Source: JAPXRI01 sp033813635 (lineage in GTDB: Bacteria > Bacillota > Clostridia > Oscillospirales > QAMX01). Taken from it: 64,000 bases of DNA. The notes beneath the pieces were generated by a model that worked only from the letters and a program-made list of their open reading frames with translations, was not told the DNA's origin and searched no databases. Every line of letters begins with the position of its first letter. Position 1 is the stretch's first letter. Location of the stretch: the NCBI GenBank assembly GCA_033813635.1, contig JAPXRI010000008.1, forward strand, positions 1 through 64,000. Reading direction: 5' to 3'. Made by a program: the position numbers and the translations under genes. Shown here piece by piece: positions 42,061 to 51,125 of the stretch.

Positions 42061-42062
42061 GG

Positions 42063-42147
42063 CGTCTGCGGCGGAATTTGCAATCGTAAGATTCAGGTTC
42101 TTACGGCCGCAGGGGTGTGCGGGTTTAATTACCGTCGCCGCGCCGTT
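42063..42147 (+). pseudogene. Decayed tRNA-Leu copy
   Basis: The segment keeps an exact 18-base anticodon arm GTAAGATTCAGGTTCTTA (42086-42103), shared with the intact tRNA-Leu (44554-44571), and parts of the D-arm (GGCGGAATT) and variable and T regions. The acceptor stem is lost and CCA is absent, so no cloverleaf can form. It follows a copy of the tRNA promoter. Confidence 0.75.
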
Positions 42148-42254
42148 ATTTGACGCCGATCTCGCTCCACATCGGTAATATTCGCTGCTTTAAGAGGTTC
42201 GAGGGCGGGGCGCGCCGAATGGGAAGGTTTACAGAATCGAAGGAGGACTGCGGA

Positions 42255-44402
42255 ATGCTGCAAGACTGGCAAAACTACTGCAACGTTGAATATTCGGAAA
42301 AATATGGGCCGACGGTCGCTTACCGGACGGCAAACTTCGTCTTTGAAGAGGGGCTGCGCGGCGGCCGCTGGGTGACGCTCTCATATAACGCTGCGGGGTA
42401 TATGATGGAGACGAACCCCGTCAGCGCGCCGTCGTGGATGGACTCAAAGTGGCTGTTCCGCGCGCCCGCCTCGTTTGACGCGGTTGTAGACGGGCAGTCG
42501 CTCACCTCGCACATTGAGTGCCTCGGCTGCATAATCGAGCGTACAGATAAGGGTGTAACCGCGCGCGTGACGCTGCGCCACACCGTGCGCCCGGTGGACG
42601 TCGTTATCTGCACGAAGCTGGACGGAACGCCGGTGCTGGAGCGCTGGCTGGAGATCGTCAACCGCGGCGAAAATACTGCGGCGGTCAGCGTGCTTGCGCC
42701 GCTCGCGGGCGGTGCGCAGGTACTGAACAGCCAGATGTTCAAGCTTGCGGACAGACTGTCGCCCTATCGTGTCGGCTACTTCAAGGATGATCATTCCTGC
42801 AGCGAGGGCAACTTCGTCTGGGAGGAGCTGCCCTCAGAGATCTACACGATCGCCGGACGCTACCGCCGCGACAAGCACCGCCACCCGATGTTCGTCCTCG
42901 AGAACCGTGTCTCGGGCGAGACATTTATCGGGCAGTTCGCGTGGAGCGGCGGCTACGCCTTCACCTTCGACTACAACAATCAGCGCAATCTCCCCGCGAC
43001 GCTGCAGATGCGGGTGGATATGGACAGCCCCGCGCCGATCCGCACAATTGAGCCGGGAGAGGCGTGGGCTTCGCCGGAGCTGCACCTCGGCTGCGTGTTC
43101 GGCGGGCTGGACGAAGCGGTCAACGCGATGCACCGGCACGTCCGAAAGAGCGTTGCTAAGCCGCTGGCGATGGGCAAGTGCGGCTGGGTGCAGGCCGCGA
43201 TCGGCCCCGAATACGACATGAGCTACGAGTCCACGATGCTCGCCGTCGAGCACGCCCACACCGTCGGCGCGGAGCTGTTCTGGATCGACGCGGCGTGGTA
43301 CTGCGAGCCGTTCTGCGAGAATGAGTGGTGGAACTGCGCGGGCGACTGGCACGTCAACACGAACCGCTACCCGGACGGGCTCAGGAGCGTCCGCGAGAAG
43401 TGCCGCGAATACGGCCTCGAGTTCGGGCTCTGGTTCGACGCCGAGCGCATCGGTCCGAAGTCCCGCGCGATGCGCGAACATCCGGATTGGATAGAGCGCA
43501 CATATTACGGCGAGCCGAACGGTGCGGGCCTGCTCGACCTCTCGAACCCCGAATGCGCCGCATGGGTGGAGAACGAGCTCTCCACGATGATAGAGCAGCT
43601 TGACTGCACATTCTTCCGGCTCGACTGGAATGTAGGCGCGAACGACATACTCTGCTGCTACGAGCACGGCGGCTACGTGGAGAACAGCTACGCAAGGCAC
43701 CAGCAGGCGTTCTACGCGATTTTTGACCGGCTGCGCGCGCGCTTCCCGAACGTCGTTTTCGAAAACTGCGCGGGCGGGGGCGGACGCACCGACCTAGGGA
43801 TGCTGCGCCGCTTCTCCGAGACGTGGATCACAGACTGGCAGCTGCACCCGAACGCGTTCCGCATCACGAACGGCATGAGCGTGGCGCTGCCGCCGGAGTT
43901 CATCAACCGGCTTGTCGGCGGGCAGAACAGCTATATGACCGGTGAACTGCAGACGCAGATGCGCAATCTGTTGTTTGCATACCCGAGCATCGCCGTTGTC
44001 AAACCGAACTACGTAGAACACAACCCCGGGATGCTCGCGGAAATCCGCCGCAACGTGGAGATCTACAAGAACTTCGTACGTCCGATGCTGCCGGACAGCG
44101 ACATCTTCCACCACACCCCGGAACTGCCCGGCGCTTTCGCTACCGGATACGGTGTGCTCGAGCTTGCCGCGCACGACAAATCCCGCGGCATCATAGGCGT
44201 ATTCCGTCTCGCGGAGGCCGACGGCGACGCAACGGTCGTCTACTCCCGCGGAGCCGACCCTGCGAAGACCTACCGCGTAACTCTCGACAACACCCGCTCC
44301 GCGACCGAGGTCTCCGGCTTCGAGCTGGCAAACGGCGGCCTGCGCATCCGCCTGCCGGGCGCGCTGACAAGCGAGCTGGTGCTTTTTGAGGCAATAGGGT
44401 AA
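42255..44402 (+). CDS. GH36 family alpha-galactosidase
   Basis: 715 residues: an N-terminal beta-sandwich (1-295), a TIM barrel and a C-terminal beta domain. W-I-D-A-A-W and L-W-F-D-A-E-R are barrel strands. The nucleophile is Asp457 in F-R-L-D-W-N and the acid/base Asp527 in W-I-T-D-W. E-N-C-A-G-G-G-G-R lies between them. There is no signal peptide, so it acts on imported galactosides. ATG at 42255 follows GAAGGAGG at 8 bases. The gene is bracketed by the decayed and intact tRNA-Leu loci, which suggests that it entered at that site. Confidence 0.88.
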   Translation: MLQDWQNYCNVEYSEKYGPTVAYRTANFVFEEGLRGGRWVTLSYNAAGYMMETNPVSAPSWMDSKWLFRAPASFDAVVDGQSLTSHIECLGCIIERTDKGVTARVTLRHTVRPVDVVICTKLDGTPVLERWLEIVNRGENTAAVSVLAPLAGGAQVLNSQMFKLADRLSPYRVGYFKDDHSCSEGNFVWEELPSEIYTIAGRYRRDKHRHPMFVLENRVSGETFIGQFAWSGGYAFTFDYNNQRNLPATLQMRVDMDSPAPIRTIEPGEAWASPELHLGCVFGGLDEAVNAMHRHVRKSVAKPLAMGKCGWVQAAIGPEYDMSYESTMLAVEHAHTVGAELFWIDAAWYCEPFCENEWWNCAGDWHVNTNRYPDGLRSVREKCREYGLEFGLWFDAERIGPKSRAMREHPDWIERTYYGEPNGAGLLDLSNPECAAWVENELSTMIEQLDCTFFRLDWNVGANDILCCYEHGGYVENSYARHQQAFYAIFDRLRARFPNVVFENCAGGGGRTDLGMLRRFSETWITDWQLHPNAFRITNGMSVALPPEFINRLVGGQNSYMTGELQTQMRNLLFAYPSIAVVKPNYVEHNPGMLAEIRRNVEIYKNFVRPMLPDSDIFHHTPELPGAFATGYGVLELAAHDKSRGIIGVFRLAEADGDATVVYSRGADPAKTYRVTLDNTRSATEVSGFELANGGLRIRLPGALTSELVLFEAIG

Positions 44403-44420
44403 AAACCTCCGAGCGAAAAC

Positions 44421-44453
44421 CGCCCGCCGTGTCGGAAGCGGCGGGCGATTTTA
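44421..44453 (+). terminator. Terminator of the GH36 gene
   Basis: A perfect 9-bp stem CGCCCGCCG/CGGCGGGCG (44421-44429, 44439-44447) and ATTTTAA. Its 3' arm starts the 76-base duplication. Confidence 0.85.
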
Positions 44454-44514
44454 ACGCCTGGAAGCATAAAACAGCTTGACAACAGGAGGAAACTGTGATA
44501 ATATACATTCCGTC
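44439..44514 (+). repeat. Duplicated terminator arm and tRNA promoter, copy 2
   Basis: Partner of 41985-42060. It contains the working tRNA-Leu promoter. Confidence 0.8.
44476..44504 (+). promoter_or_regulatory. Promoter of tRNA-Leu
   Basis: TTGACA (44476-44481), 17 bases, TAATAT (44499-44504), 23 bases before the mature tRNA. Confidence 0.85.
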
Positions 44515-44527
44515 ACAAATTCAACAT

Positions 44528-44614
44528 GCGGGTATGGCGGAATTGGCAGACGCGTAAGATTCAGGTTCTTATGGTCGCAAGGCTGTGCAGGTTCAAGTCC
44601 TGTTACCCGCACCA
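44528..44614 (+). tRNA. tRNA-Leu (anticodon CAG)
   Basis: The acceptor stem GCGGGTA/TACCCGC pairs perfectly, the D-arm contains GGCGGAATTGG, the anticodon stem TAAGA/TCTTA encloses a loop with CAG, a long class II variable arm follows, and GGTTCAAGTCC is the T-arm. CCA is encoded. It decodes CUG. Confidence 0.95.
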
Positions 44615-44618
44615 TGTC

Positions 44619-44663
44619 GGTACTCAGCGGATAATACAATTCCACTGAGTACCTTTTATTTTA
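44619..44663 (+). terminator. Terminator of tRNA-Leu
   Basis: A perfect 9-bp stem GGTACTCAG/CTGAGTACC (44619-44627, 44645-44653), then TTTTATTTTA. The remaining bases up to 44997 hold only the minus-strand terminator below and an 8-bp inverted repeat (44915-44922, 44940-44947). Confidence 0.85.
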
Positions 44664-44828
44664 CCTATCGAAAAGCCTGTATTACAAGGAAAAAACGAGA
44701 CAGGGTGCCGGGATAAGGATATTTTGGCATTGCGCAGTCTTTGGAGCGTCCGGTTGGAACAAAAAGGCGTTCGTTAAATGGATTACACCAAGCAAGTAAT
44801 TTTTGACCGACTATCTTCAAGCGGGGCC

Positions 44829-44862
44829 AAAAAAGTAAAGACCACTCCATAACGGGGTGGTC
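44829..44862 (-). terminator. Possible terminator of the GH28-like gene
   Basis: Stem GACCACTCC/GGGGTGGTC (44840-44848, 44854-44862, one T-G pair). On the minus strand it is followed by TTTACTTTTTT. It lies about 135 bases past the GH28-like stop. Confidence 0.6.
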
Positions 44863-44997
44863 CATTCTATATGTCGTACTCCTTGTGTGCGGCAGTTCCG
44901 AAAAGCTGCGTCAAGGCGCAATCGTTGTCTGTTATCACAATTGCGCCGCTCTGCGCAGCGACCTGCCGGGGGCCGGAATATACCTTTTTTAGGGGGA

Positions 44998-46053
44998 TTA
45001 CCGTTTTTCGATTCCGTCTATGAAAAATGAACCGATTTTGGCCTGGGGTGAAATATCGAGCTGCGGCTGACGGTTGAATACCTTTTGCTTTACATGCTCC
45101 AGAATCAGCGTATCAATGGATACATCCTTGCCTATCGTAATTTGAGCAGTCTCGTTATTCAGCCCTTCACGCTCATTTCTGATGAAGTTCCTTATTATCA
45201 CCGTACCAACATGATGCACCCCATCCTGGAACCAAATCAGTCCGCCATGACCTGTGCCGGAGGTTCGGCAGGAGGTGGCAAATACATTTTCTATGATGAC
45301 GTTGTCAAAATGTCCGTAATCCTCATCGGGGCTGTCCCAATGCGTGAAGGATACAGCGTTAAATTTATAGGCGCCGAATATATTTCTGATGACGATCTGT
45401 TTCATATGCGCATTTCTGGAAAGTAATCTAACTGCGGTCCAGCCGTTATCTCCACCGTAAACTCCGTCAATTACGATATTTTCAGTGTCATTACACGGCG
45501 AAAAGAAATCGCCCTCATCGGTATTCAGCGCAATCATATCGTCGTTTGTGTTGCCTGTAATATTTGTGATATATCCGTCATAGGCATATCCGTTTACATG
45601 AATCCCGTCTTGGTTTAGGGTCAGACAGTTGCAATCGAAGCGGATATCACGCACGGTGAAACGCCTGGTATCCGTAAGCATGATGCCATAACTGTTGGGA
45701 TCCTTAATCGTAAGGCCCTTGATACATAAATCCTCAGTGCAGGCAAAGGAAAAGGCCTGTCCCACTTTTGCCAGGGGATGGACGTATTTGTCACGGTCCT
45801 GCCCGATGTTGTTTCCGTCCCAAACCCCGCCTTCGATGATGATGCGACGGCTTGGCTTTTCCTGCCCCCGGCACCGGTTTACAAGCATCGGACAGTTGGC
45901 GTTGTCCGCCAGTCTTATGGTAACATTGGGTGAGCATAACAGGTGCGTATTGTTGCAGATCTCAAGCGGCCTTGTAATTTCATAAAAGCCATGAGAGAGC
46001 GTAATTAAGCCGCCTTCGTCTAAAAGGCTTTGCAGATATGTTGTATGGTCCAT
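44998..46053 (-). CDS. GH28-like right-handed beta-helix protein
   Basis: 351 residues built of short beta-strand repeats rich in I-x-I and N. N-Q-D-G-I-H-V and T-N-D-D-M-I-A resemble the N-x-D and D-D catalytic motifs of GH28 polygalacturonases. The G-H-G and R-I-K motifs are not clear, so substrate and activity are uncertain. There is no signal peptide. AAAGGAG precedes the ATG. A 25-residue ORF lies upstream in the same transcript. Confidence 0.75.
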   Translation of the reverse strand: MDHTTYLQSLLDEGGLITLSHGFYEITRPLEICNNTHLLCSPNVTIRLADNANCPMLVNRCRGQEKPSRRIIIEGGVWDGNNIGQDRDKYVHPLAKVGQAFSFACTEDLCIKGLTIKDPNSYGIMLTDTRRFTVRDIRFDCNCLTLNQDGIHVNGYAYDGYITNITGNTNDDMIALNTDEGDFFSPCNDTENIVIDGVYGGDNGWTAVRLLSRNAHMKQIVIRNIFGAYKFNAVSFTHWDSPDEDYGHFDNVIIENVFATSCRTSGTGHGGLIWFQDGVHHVGTVIIRNFIRNEREGLNNETAQITIGKDVSIDTLILEHVKQKVFNRQPQLDISPQAKIGSFFIDGIEKR

Positions 46054-46099
46054 AATACTCTCCTTTATGTGATGGAATCTCTATAAAACCCACCTTTTT

Positions 46100-46177
46100 T
46101 TATACGGAGCCTTCGGGAACTGCGCTCGCTATGGGTCCACCCGAATATGCGCCGTTAAAAACGGAGTAATACATCAT
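46100..46177 (-). CDS. 25-residue ORF upstream of the GH28-like gene
   Basis: ATG at 46177 follows AAAGGAG; the peptide starts M-M-Y-Y-S-V-F-N and ends P-E-G-S-V. It lies between a promoter (46225-46253) and the GH28-like gene, 46 bases before that start. It may be a leader peptide or a small functional peptide. The evidence is its ribosome-binding site and position only. Confidence 0.4.
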   Translation of the reverse strand: MMYYSVFNGAYSGGPIASAVPEGSV

Positions 46178-46224
46178 TAGAGCTCCTTTTTTCAAGTGCA
46201 TATCCGGTGTGCGTATCGTAGGAT

Positions 46225-46253
46225 AATATACCCTAATTTCCGTTTTTTTGCAA
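46225..46253 (-). promoter_or_regulatory. Promoter of the GH28-like operon
   Basis: Minus strand TTGCAA (46253-46248), 17 bases, TATATT (46230-46225). The gap 46254-46583 shows no convincing gene; a 60-codon minus-strand frame at 46287-46469 has no ribosome-binding site. Confidence 0.65.
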
Positions 46254-46583
46254 GAGTCTCTAGAGTTTTTCTTAGACGGCGAGCAACTACGGATTGATAT
46301 AGGAAAACTCGATGGAATTGCTGTTGATATCATGCTTTGCATTCAGCGTGCTGTTATCGCGGGTTTTCGACGTAAAGCTGGTATTGGGGCTGACGGGCTG
46401 CTGGATTGCCTTTGCAGCAGATGAAATCTTCAGGGGAACAACGTACATAATGCGCTGAAAAAGCGGCAAATAGGCGAGAATAAAAATATAGGGGAGAACG
46501 AAAAATGAGACGGTGCCGTGGCGCGGTATGCGGCATCGGGAATTTTCACTTGGTTTTAGGTTTCGAAAATATTCGGGGAATAG

Positions 46584-46612
46584 TTGACGTTTTTTTGTTA
46601 ACGTTTTATAAT
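46584..46612 (+). promoter_or_regulatory. Promoter of the metallo-beta-lactamase-fold gene
   Basis: TTGACG (46584-46589), 17 bases, TATAAT (46607-46612). The spacer contains GTTAACGTT, a palindromic core that a LacI-type repressor could use; no such regulator is encoded nearby. Confidence 0.75.
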
Positions 46613-46641
46613 ATATATAAAAATAATCCCGGAGGTCAGTT

Positions 46642-48021
46642 ATGAAAACAGATACGTGGCAGCTTTCCGGAGTGCCGGAGTACGGAGACGGTGTTCTTTT
46701 CCCGGAGTTTTTTGAGCTCGGAAACGGATTTTACAATTTAGGAGAACCCCACGACAAAGGGCTTTCATACATGCACCTTGTAAACGGAACCTCATCCTCC
46801 GCTTTCCTGAAATACTGCGCGGAGCTTGAAAATGTGGGATTTGAAGCCGGGTTTTCCCGTGACGAGGCATACGGCCTTTTCCGCGAATACATCGGCAAAG
46901 GGAAGATTATATATACATACTTCATGAAGAGATGCGGACAGGCGAGGATAATCGAGGATAATTCCTCTGTTGCTGTCGGTGATTTCCTCAAAGGCAAAGA
47001 CCTTCCGGAAACCAGAGACGACACCGAGCTTATGCAGTTCGGTCTCTTCACCGGCGAGCCCGTCATCGGTAAAATCTCAAGCTGCGGAATGCTGTATGCG
47101 GTCCGCACACATGACAACAGACTATTTCTTGTGGACGGCGGCGAAAACATTCAGGCCACGGACGAAGCTCTGGAAGAAGTGATGGTTCGTCTGAGAGATA
47201 TTACAAAGACAGAAACCGGTGAAAAAATAAATATCTGCTGCTGGTTCTGCACCCATGCCCATGACGACCACATGGAATTTTTCCTCAACATGCTAAAAAA
47301 GTATGGTGATATTTTAAATGTTGAGCGCACGCTTTTCAACTTCCCGAACCGCGAGTATTTGGGTGACGCCCGCACCCGCGCCGATCCGGAGTTTGTTAAG
47401 GGAGCGGAAAGGTACTACAGTGTAATCCGCGCCGCCATTGACAAATACTGCCCGGATGCGGTCTATCTGCGGCCCCACACCGGTGAAAGATTTACATTCT
47501 CGAATCTGATAGTGGATGTCATGCAGACCCATGAGGATCTTTTCTATGAAAACGAGAAAAATGTCTGCATCCCCGGCCTTAACACCACATCCACAATCAT
47601 TAAACTAAGCTTTGACGGAAGAACCCTGCTTATCCTCGGTGACTGTGACGAGGAAAACGGCAATGTGCTTCAGAAATACTATCTGCCGGACGAACTTTCC
47701 TGCAATTACCTTCAGGCGGCTCACCACCTTGCAAACCGTGACGAAAATATCTATTCCTATGTGAAGGCCGACACTGTTCTTATTCCCCAGAGCAGACTCA
47801 GAGTCCATAAGGTCAGAAGAAACCATTATGCGGTGCTGTGCAAGTATTACGACAGAGACAGATTCTATCTTCAGGGGGACTATACTGTTGTTTTCCGCGT
47901 AAAAGAGGGCGAAGAGGAGCAGATCACCTATCACCAGCTTATGGGCAGACCCTTTGAAGAGGAGCGAGACGGCAAGAACATTCTCGTGAATCCCAGAGAG
48001 TTCTTCCCGAAAAAGAAATAA
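46642..48021 (+). CDS. Metallo-beta-lactamase fold hydrolase
   Basis: 459 residues. The metal site T-H-A-H-D-D-H gives His205, His207, Asp209 and His210. L-G-D-C-D near 335 and A-A-H-H near 356 are further metal ligands. The N-terminal 140 residues are an extra domain of unknown function with A-Y-G-L-F-R-E-Y. It is cytoplasmic. GGAGG precedes the ATG. It stands alone between carbohydrate genes. The substrate is unknown; sugar lactones or phosphodiesters are possible for this superfamily. Confidence 0.8.
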   Translation: MKTDTWQLSGVPEYGDGVLFPEFFELGNGFYNLGEPHDKGLSYMHLVNGTSSSAFLKYCAELENVGFEAGFSRDEAYGLFREYIGKGKIIYTYFMKRCGQARIIEDNSSVAVGDFLKGKDLPETRDDTELMQFGLFTGEPVIGKISSCGMLYAVRTHDNRLFLVDGGENIQATDEALEEVMVRLRDITKTETGEKINICCWFCTHAHDDHMEFFLNMLKKYGDILNVERTLFNFPNREYLGDARTRADPEFVKGAERYYSVIRAAIDKYCPDAVYLRPHTGERFTFSNLIVDVMQTHEDLFYENEKNVCIPGLNTTSTIIKLSFDGRTLLILGDCDEENGNVLQKYYLPDELSCNYLQAAHHLANRDENIYSYVKADTVLIPQSRLRVHKVRRNHYAVLCKYYDRDRFYLQGDYTVVFRVKEGEEEQITYHQLMGRPFEEERDGKNILVNPREFFPKKK

Positions 48022-48115
48022 TAAAGATATGCCCCCCGGTTATGCGCTTGATTAGCAAAACTGGGGGGATTTGCTGCTTATACTCCTCCCTCCCGCTCAA
48101 CGAAATCTTTTTCTC

Positions 48116-48145
48116 TTGACTTGTCTCCCGTATCGGCGGTATCAT
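48116..48145 (+). promoter_or_regulatory. Promoter of the 941-residue protein
   Basis: TTGACT (48116-48121), 18 bases, TATCAT (48140-48145). Confidence 0.6.
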
Positions 48146-48209
48146 AATGATTGTTGAAAAAAATCAACATCGAACCGTATTGCGGGAAAAGCAGAAGGAG
48201 CATGCTATT

Positions 48210-51035
48210 ATGTCTAAACCGAAACTCAAGCAGAACCCACCGCTTAGATCCCTGGTTGCCCATACAGGGATCGTGCTGACCGACGACGACCAACTGCGTT
48301 GCTTTGCAAACACCCCCGAGGAGACCTTTGCAAGCAAAGCCGCCAATACCGCCATGGCGCCCACGTCTCTGAAAGATATCTGTGAAAGAGCCGCCAAAAG
48401 AGATTGCAAATACATTACCTTTTTCCACGACCACTTTTTCGGCGGCGGCGAGCGGGAGCTCCATCTGACCCACCCCGAATTTATCGACTGTACTAAGAAA
48501 ATTTCGGAATATGCCGCCAAATACGGCATGGGTATCGGCGCCAGTGTAACCAACCCGCTGGATCTGGGCCGCACCTTCAAAAAAGATGTCGGTGTGGGCG
48601 GCGGTCACCGATTTTTTGCCGAAGGCATATTGGATGAAAACGGTGACTTCTGCTTTGACGGCGCGCTGTCGGAGCGCTGGTGCAATAATAAGGGCTACAC
48701 CTACCCGCAATTTGTAAAAGCCCGTCTGTTTGTCTATACCGAAAAGGATGCAGGGGGACAATACCTTGTTATTCCGCCGAAATCCATTGTCGAACTGGAA
48801 GAAAGCGATTTCACCTGCGCGGTATCCGGCGACAGTTGGAAGCTGGAAAAATATTTCGGAAAGAGACACATGAGGGTTTCGGGACACACCGACAAAAAGG
48901 GCAACCGCGTATTCGCCGTGTTCCACATGGATACCCCCGAAATGGATTATTTTCATCCCGAAGTGTATAATTATGCGCATAAGGTTATCGATATGTACCG
49001 CGCTCAGGGCGTGAAATTCCTGGAACTGTATTCGGATGAAATGCATATCCAATTCGACTGGGACTTTGCCCATTTCGGCCCTTATGAGCTGCCGACCAGA
49101 TACATGACCGACAACTTCCAAGCCGAGCTTGCCAAGGAGGATGACGTATTTGCGGACTTCGACAAGGCGCTGATTTATTTCGGCTACGATATGCTCTGCG
49201 ACAGAGAAACCTTAGGTCGCAGCAGCACACAGCACGTGCTCGGCCCGACAACGGCGCAGCTGTACCGCACCTTCCGCCTGCGCAAAACCTATTATGAAAT
49301 GCTGCAGGACCGGGTTGTGGATATCTGCTGCGATGCAAGAGATTACATCCGGAATACATATGTTAAAAATACCGGATGGGATCCCAACTGTCTCGGACAC
49401 GCCACCTGGCAGGAATCCCCCACCTGCGACCAGTACGCCCCGGGCGAAGTGAGCACCATGTTCAACGGCGCTACCATAAACGGCTATTGCGCCTACGATT
49501 ACACCCCCGATTATGTTTATTCCTCCACAATCCGTGAATGCATTTCGGGGTGCTATGACTACTTCAAATGGAACGATTATTTCTCCTACGGCGGTAATGA
49601 CTTCTGCGAATGCGGCTGGTTTGACCGGAACTATTACGGCGGCGCCATGGCCGCTTCTCTCGGAGCTCTTAACCGCAATGAGGTCGGTTCATGGGGCAGC
49701 TGGGGATTTCCGGAGGAATGCCGCAAACGTTTCAATTGTGTGGATATCGGCTATGGCACGGCGCGGTCCCCCTTAAATTACATCATGACCGAAGGACGGC
49801 CCCGCAGTATTGATGTTCTGTATGTCTATCCAAAGCATTTGACCTCGGTGGAGGAGCGCTTCGGCAGCTGGATGGTCCAATACGGCTATGCCAACTACTG
49901 CCCCGCCGACAGAATCGTCGAGCTCGGACGTATAATCAACGGAAGACTCAAGCTCGGCATCGCCGAATATTCCGCCGTCGTTGTGGGATTTGAGCCCTAT
50001 TACGAACCGAAGTTCTTAGAACTGCTCCTCCGCTTTGCCAAAGGCGGCGGACGGGTGCTTTGGAATGCGGCTCCCGCTGCGGATAAAAACGGTAAAGTCC
50101 CGCAAAAATGGCTGGATGCCTTTGGCATTGCCTCGGTTCAGTCCCTTGTTGAGGGCGGCAAAGGGTCAAAAGTTACCTTTGGCGGCGCCCTGAAAACCGT
50201 AAAACCCCAGTTTGTGCCGACCGATTTCCTTGTGGACCGCCTATATTCCCTGCAGCCGAAAGAAGACACCGAAGTGGTTGCCTATTCAGGCAAGACCCCT
50301 ATCGGTGTGATCAAGCCCTGCGTAAAAGGCCTTTTATGCTACATCGGCTGCCGGCTCAGGGATGACCAGAGCGGTGAAAGCGGCGATGCGCCGAGAACCC
50401 TGTTTGATGTTCTGAAGGCCATAGGCGCTTACGGCGGCTTGTCCTCGCTTGACAACACCGAAACCGTCAGCCGTAACTCCAAATACTTTGCCACAAAGTT
50501 TACCTGCGGCACATATTCCATCTGTAATCACTATTATCCGATGAAGGAGCTTTGGGAGGGCGGATTTTCCAGAGACCCCCAAAGGGATGCCAAAACCCTG
50601 GAAAACTACAAGTATATGGTGAACCTTGAGCTTGATCTTCATGACTTCCCGTTGGAAGGACATCGGATTTCCTATACCGGGCAGGGTATTTTACAGTACC
50701 GGCTGAACCGCTATGGAAAGCTTGTGGGATTTCGGGGCCGCGGTGCCACAGGCATCGCCGTTGACGGTAAACACTACTCCTTTACCGATTCCCCCGCGGA
50801 AATCATCTTCAACGAAATCTCCAGGGAACGGCTCCCCTACGGATATACTAAGGGCTGGCAGGTTTACTCATCGGCAGAAAAAGTGAGGCTTTACGCCAAA
50901 ATTCCCACGGACGCCGAGCTGTACGCCCAAACAGACGACAAAGGCGAAAGACTGGAAAGCTGTGACAAGCTCTCGCTTGAAGGTGATGTGCTGACCAAAG
51001 GCGATGTCCGCTGGGTGGTTATCCTTGCGAAATGA
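48210..51035 (+). CDS. Large candidate glycoside hydrolase, family unknown
   Basis: 941 residues, no signal peptide. The N-terminal 550 residues look like a (beta/alpha)8 barrel with many aromatic and acidic residues (F-H-D-H-F-F-G-G, L-Y-S-D-E-M-H-I, W-Q-E-S-P). At about 600-650, I-D-V-L-Y-V-Y-P followed by V-V-V-G-F-E-P-Y resembles a flavodoxin/GATase-like trimerisation domain as in GH42. The C-terminus is a beta domain. No exact family comes to mind. ATG at 48210 follows GAAGGAG at 11 bases. A terminator follows at 51071. Confidence 0.7.
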   Translation: MSKPKLKQNPPLRSLVAHTGIVLTDDDQLRCFANTPEETFASKAANTAMAPTSLKDICERAAKRDCKYITFFHDHFFGGGERELHLTHPEFIDCTKKISEYAAKYGMGIGASVTNPLDLGRTFKKDVGVGGGHRFFAEGILDENGDFCFDGALSERWCNNKGYTYPQFVKARLFVYTEKDAGGQYLVIPPKSIVELEESDFTCAVSGDSWKLEKYFGKRHMRVSGHTDKKGNRVFAVFHMDTPEMDYFHPEVYNYAHKVIDMYRAQGVKFLELYSDEMHIQFDWDFAHFGPYELPTRYMTDNFQAELAKEDDVFADFDKALIYFGYDMLCDRETLGRSSTQHVLGPTTAQLYRTFRLRKTYYEMLQDRVVDICCDARDYIRNTYVKNTGWDPNCLGHATWQESPTCDQYAPGEVSTMFNGATINGYCAYDYTPDYVYSSTIRECISGCYDYFKWNDYFSYGGNDFCECGWFDRNYYGGAMAASLGALNRNEVGSWGSWGFPEECRKRFNCVDIGYGTARSPLNYIMTEGRPRSIDVLYVYPKHLTSVEERFGSWMVQYGYANYCPADRIVELGRIINGRLKLGIAEYSAVVVGFEPYYEPKFLELLLRFAKGGGRVLWNAAPAADKNGKVPQKWLDAFGIASVQSLVEGGKGSKVTFGGALKTVKPQFVPTDFLVDRLYSLQPKEDTEVVAYSGKTPIGVIKPCVKGLLCYIGCRLRDDQSGESGDAPRTLFDVLKAIGAYGGLSSLDNTETVSRNSKYFATKFTCGTYSICNHYYPMKELWEGGFSRDPQRDAKTLENYKYMVNLELDLHDFPLEGHRISYTGQGILQYRLNRYGKLVGFRGRGATGIAVDGKHYSFTDSPAEIIFNEISRERLPYGYTKGWQVYSSAEKVRLYAKIPTDAELYAQTDDKGERLESCDKLSLEGDVLTKGDVRWVVILAK

Positions 51036-51070
51036 TCATTGTTAATATCATGCTTTTTAGGTGATTCGAC

Positions 51071-51116
51071 AAAGACTCCATTTACCGGTTGTTTCGGTTT
51101 ACGGAGTCTTTCTTTT
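51071..51116 (+). terminator. Terminator of the 941-residue protein gene
   Basis: The outer 9-bp stem AAAGACTCC/GGAGTCTTT (51071-51079, 51103-51111), then CTTTTTATTT. Confidence 0.82.
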
Positions 51117-51125
51117 TATTTACCC

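Noticed and set aside
46287..46469. 60-codon minus-strand frame with a hydrophobic start in the GH28-MBL gap
   Set aside because: The start would be TTG without a ribosome-binding site; a chance frame or an old remnant cannot be told apart.
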